From RGIG6165 sp045545175 (GTDB lineage: Bacteria; Bacillota; Clostridia; Oscillospirales; Feifaniaceae): a DNA stretch of 26,844 bases. Positions within the stretch are counted from its first letter, which is position 1; each line of letters begins with the position of its first letter. A program made the translations under genes and the position numbers. This document shows positions 25,376 to 26,844 of the stretch, in pieces. The stretch spans positions 1-26,844 of the forward strand of contig JAZQAK010000032.1 of the NCBI GenBank assembly GCA_045545175.1. Direction: 5' to 3'. The notes below the pieces were generated by a model that did no database searches, was not told the DNA's origin, and saw nothing but the letters and a program-made list of their open reading frames with translations.

Positions 25376-25402
25376 AACAGACGCTTTTTCAGCGTCTGTT
25401 AT
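25376..25402. terminator. Bidirectional terminator between the uncharacterised gene and rex
   Basis: AACAGACGCT (25376-25385) pairs with AGCGTCTGTT (25391-25400), with an A run on the left and ATTTT on the right. It can end transcripts from both convergent genes and touches the rex stop codon. Confidence 0.85.
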
Positions 25403-26028
25403 TTTATCGTTTTCATTCTGCAGGAGAGTGACATCAGGCTGTCGCCAAGATGCACGTTTTCTACGGGAATATCCTTGTTTTCAAGAACTATGTAACCCGA
25501 CGAGAAGTTCCAGAAACCTTTTATGCCGAGCTTCTCAAGCTTTGCAGCTGTTTCGGGTGCCACTTCTCTCGGCAGTGCAAGAAATGCCGCTTCGGGCTTG
25601 TTTTCAAGACAGAATTCTTCAAGTTCGGTTATATCCCTTATTGTATGACCGCCCACGACCGTGCCGACAACCTTCGGGTCGTTGTCAAATATTCCGATAA
25701 GGTCAAATCCTCGCTTTGTAAAAGTGATTCTGTTGACAAGTGCGTGACCAAGCTTTCCGCAACCGATGAGAATTGACTTGTATCTGTTGTTGATACCAAG
25801 TATATTTGCAATCTCTTCAAGAAGGTAATCAACACGGTAACCGTAACCCTGCTGACCAAAGCCACCGAAACAGTTAAGGTCCTGCCTTATCTGCGATGCG
25901 GTGAGATCCATCCTTTCCGCAAGCTCTTTTGAAGAAATCTTTGTGACACCTTCGTCGTGTAGATCGCCTAAATATCTGTAATATCTGGGAAGACGGTTTA
26001 TCACCGCCGTTGATATTTTCTGACTCAT
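25399..26028 (-). CDS. rex: Redox-sensing transcriptional repressor Rex
   Basis: A 209-residue Rex. It represses fermentation and NADH-reoxidation genes when NAD+ is high and leaves DNA when NADH rises. The N-terminal winged helix (about 1-80) shows PRYYRYLGDL, MDLTASQIRQDLNCFGGFGQQGYGY. The Rossmann dinucleotide loop is LIGCGKLGHALV (about residues 88-99), followed by FDLIGIFDNDP. The C-terminal NFSSGYIVLENKDIPVENVHLGDSLMSLS is typical of the domain-swapped dimer. Length is standard. It has its own consensus promoter. I see no clear Rex operator (TTGTnAn8TnACAA) before it. Confidence 0.96.
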   Translation of the reverse strand: MSQKISTAVINRLPRYYRYLGDLHDEGVTKISSKELAERMDLTASQIRQDLNCFGGFGQQGYGYRVDYLLEEIANILGINNRYKSILIGCGKLGHALVNRITFTKRGFDLIGIFDNDPKVVGTVVGGHTIRDITELEEFCLENKPEAAFLALPREVAPETAAKLEKLGIKGFWNFSSGYIVLENKDIPVENVHLGDSLMSLSCRMKTIK

Positions 26029-26049
26029 AATTAACCGCCTTTCCTTAAC

Positions 26050-26078
26050 ATTCTACATTATTAAATAGAATATGTCAA
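26050..26078 (-). promoter_or_regulatory. Promoter of rex
   Basis: On the minus strand a perfect TTGACA (26078-26073) and TAGAAT (26055-26050) with a 17-bp spacer, about 22 bases before the rex ATG. The -35 box overlaps the 3' end of the lipoprotein gene. Confidence 0.8.
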
Positions 26079-26524
26079 TCAATAGAACTGTCAAAAATTT
26101 GCTGAGCATCTCTGTTGTCTTCACTGTTAACAAGCATAACGTATCTTCCTTTTGTAATAATAAGGCTACCGGTATTTTTTTGGTCATCATATTTTGAATC
26201 AATGTAATCCAGACCATGTTTAAGAATAGGCACGTCCTTGTCGTTTCTTGCCTCGAGTATTATAAGCATTTCAAATTCGTCTTCGGTTGGTACGTTTATG
26301 CTGTGATCAGCAAGCATATCTTTTTTAATACCGCTGCCTTCAAGAAACTTGTTAATAGCGTTGTCATCAACAAGTGCGGCAGAATCTATATCAGTCTCGT
26401 CAAGGATTTTTTCGGCTAGTGAACGCATATTCATACTTGCTTTAAGTTTTTTATCGGGGCCGCAAGCTGACAGCGATAACAGCAGTGCAATGCATAAAAG
26501 CAAAATTGATATTTGTTTCTTCAT
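26075..26524 (-). CDS. DUF4358 family lipoprotein
   Basis: A 149-residue exported lipoprotein. MKKQISILLLCIALLLSLSACGP is a lipoprotein signal with lipobox LSAC, so the mature protein should begin at the cysteine at about residue 21 and be anchored to the outer face of the membrane. The rest matches the DUF4358 pattern: a short helix, then FEMLIILEARNDKDVPILKHGLDYIDSKYDDQ, then GRYVMLVNSEDNRDAQQIF. The function of DUF4358 is unknown. The frame is open to 26641, but I chose ATG 26524 because the signal peptide begins there and GGAGGTGC (26543-26536) precedes it. Its stop lies at the rex promoter; it may read through into rex. Confidence 0.85.
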   Translation of the reverse strand: MKKQISILLLCIALLLSLSACGPDKKLKASMNMRSLAEKILDETDIDSAALVDDNAINKFLEGSGIKKDMLADHSINVPTEDEFEMLIILEARNDKDVPILKHGLDYIDSKYDDQKNTGSLIITKGRYVMLVNSEDNRDAQQIFDSSID

Positions 26525-26634
26525 TATTATATATAGCACCTCCGTAAATATTGTTTGCGCAAAGGGACAAAAATACACTATCTTGTAGCATAAAAAAATA
26601 ACGTCAAAAAATTTAAAAAAATGTAAAAAAAGTG

Positions 26635-26663
26635 TTGACATGGCAAGGGTGAAGTGGTATTAT
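26635..26663 (+). promoter_or_regulatory. rRNA operon promoter P1
   Basis: A perfect TTGACA (26635-26640) and TATTAT (26658-26663) with a 17-bp spacer, preceded by an A/T-rich tract (26590-26632) that could serve as an UP element. First of two tandem promoters. Confidence 0.8.
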
Positions 26664-26734
26664 GAATAAGCCTCATCCAAACAGATGCGGTTTCAACCAA
26701 GCGAAAAAAGTCTGCAAGAAAAGGAAAAAAGTAC

Positions 26735-26763
26735 TTGACAAGCGGGATAAAGTTTGGTAGAAT
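26735..26763 (+). promoter_or_regulatory. rRNA operon promoter P2
   Basis: A perfect TTGACA (26735-26740) and TAGAAT (26758-26763) with a 17-bp spacer, exactly 100 bp downstream of P1. Tandem near-consensus promoters are typical of rrn operons. Confidence 0.8.
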
Positions 26764-26844
26764 AATAAAGCTGTCCCTCGGGAGAGGGGGAGCGACTGTA
26801 CCTTGAAAATTAAACAACGAACTTTAAGAAAAGACCCTTGGAAA
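26764..26844 (+). other. Probable rRNA operon leader (16S gene beyond the window)
   Basis: After P2 comes a small CCCTC/GAGGG hairpin (26774-26788) and then ACCTTGAAAATTAAACAACG (from about 26800), which resembles the CTTTGAAAACTAAACA leader in front of many Firmicutes 16S genes. The window ends before any 16S sequence, so this is inference from leader and promoters. Confidence 0.6.

Noticed and set aside
26525..26641. 39-residue N-terminal extension of the DUF4358 lipoprotein
   Set aside because: It would bury the lipoprotein signal peptide; the ribosome-binding site sits before ATG 26524.
26600..26844. 16S rRNA gene inside the window
   Set aside because: Only promoters and leader sequence are visible; no conserved 16S 5' sequence appears before the window ends.

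Overview
The window looks like a chromosomal segment of a low-to-moderate-GC Gram-positive anaerobe of class Clostridia, probably a gut member of the Oscillospiraceae/Ruminococcaceae. This rests on the T-box riboswitch, a Rex redox repressor, DUF6062 and DUF4358 proteins that I know mainly from Clostridia, strong AGGAGG ribosome-binding sites, sigma-A type promoters with 17-bp spacers, and ATGA start/stop overlaps. The species cannot be fixed from the sequence alone.

Layout: (1) 1-3904 is the end of a decaying integrative element. It holds an array of degenerate AT-rich direct repeats, two small genes, a ParB-like gene with two frameshifts, a 62-codon gene, and a large serine recombinase broken by an in-frame stop and a frameshift. 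(2) 3905-7900 carries a nitroreductase-like gene, a DSD1-type PLP enzyme acting on D-amino acids, a T-box riboswitch that reads as alanine-specific in front of an AlaA-type alanine aminotransferase, and a TspO/MBR membrane protein. (3) 7901-21003 is one long arginine operon, argG-argH-argC-argJ-argB-argD-argF-carA-carB, behind a consensus promoter and candidate ArgR boxes. It encodes the whole route from glutamate to arginine, including its own carbamoyl-phosphate synthase. (4) 21004-25402 holds class II fructose-bisphosphate aldolase, an OGG1-type 8-oxoguanine glycosylase, and divergently a DUF6062 gene coupled to an AlaX-type tRNA editing protein, then an unknown gene. (5) 25399-26844 holds rex, a DUF4358 lipoprotein gene, and a tandem pair of strong promoters with a leader typical of an rRNA operon whose 16S gene lies beyond the window.

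The most notable part is the carbamoyl-phosphate synthase. CarA has lost two of the three catalytic residues of its glutaminase site (Cys to Gly at 240, His to Asn at 321) yet is otherwise intact, so this CPS should use free ammonia, like animal CPS1 but by different substitutions. CarB, whose own catalytic residues are intact, is fused in frame to a full-length DapF (diaminopimelate epimerase) domain. In that domain the first catalytic Cys is Ala (1139) and a substrate-contacting Asn is Asp (1079), while the second catalytic Cys (1288) and most other pocket residues remain. Together they suggest an ammonia-fed, arginine-dedicated CPS carrying a re-purposed DapF module. The chemistry or regulation done by that module is not known to me.
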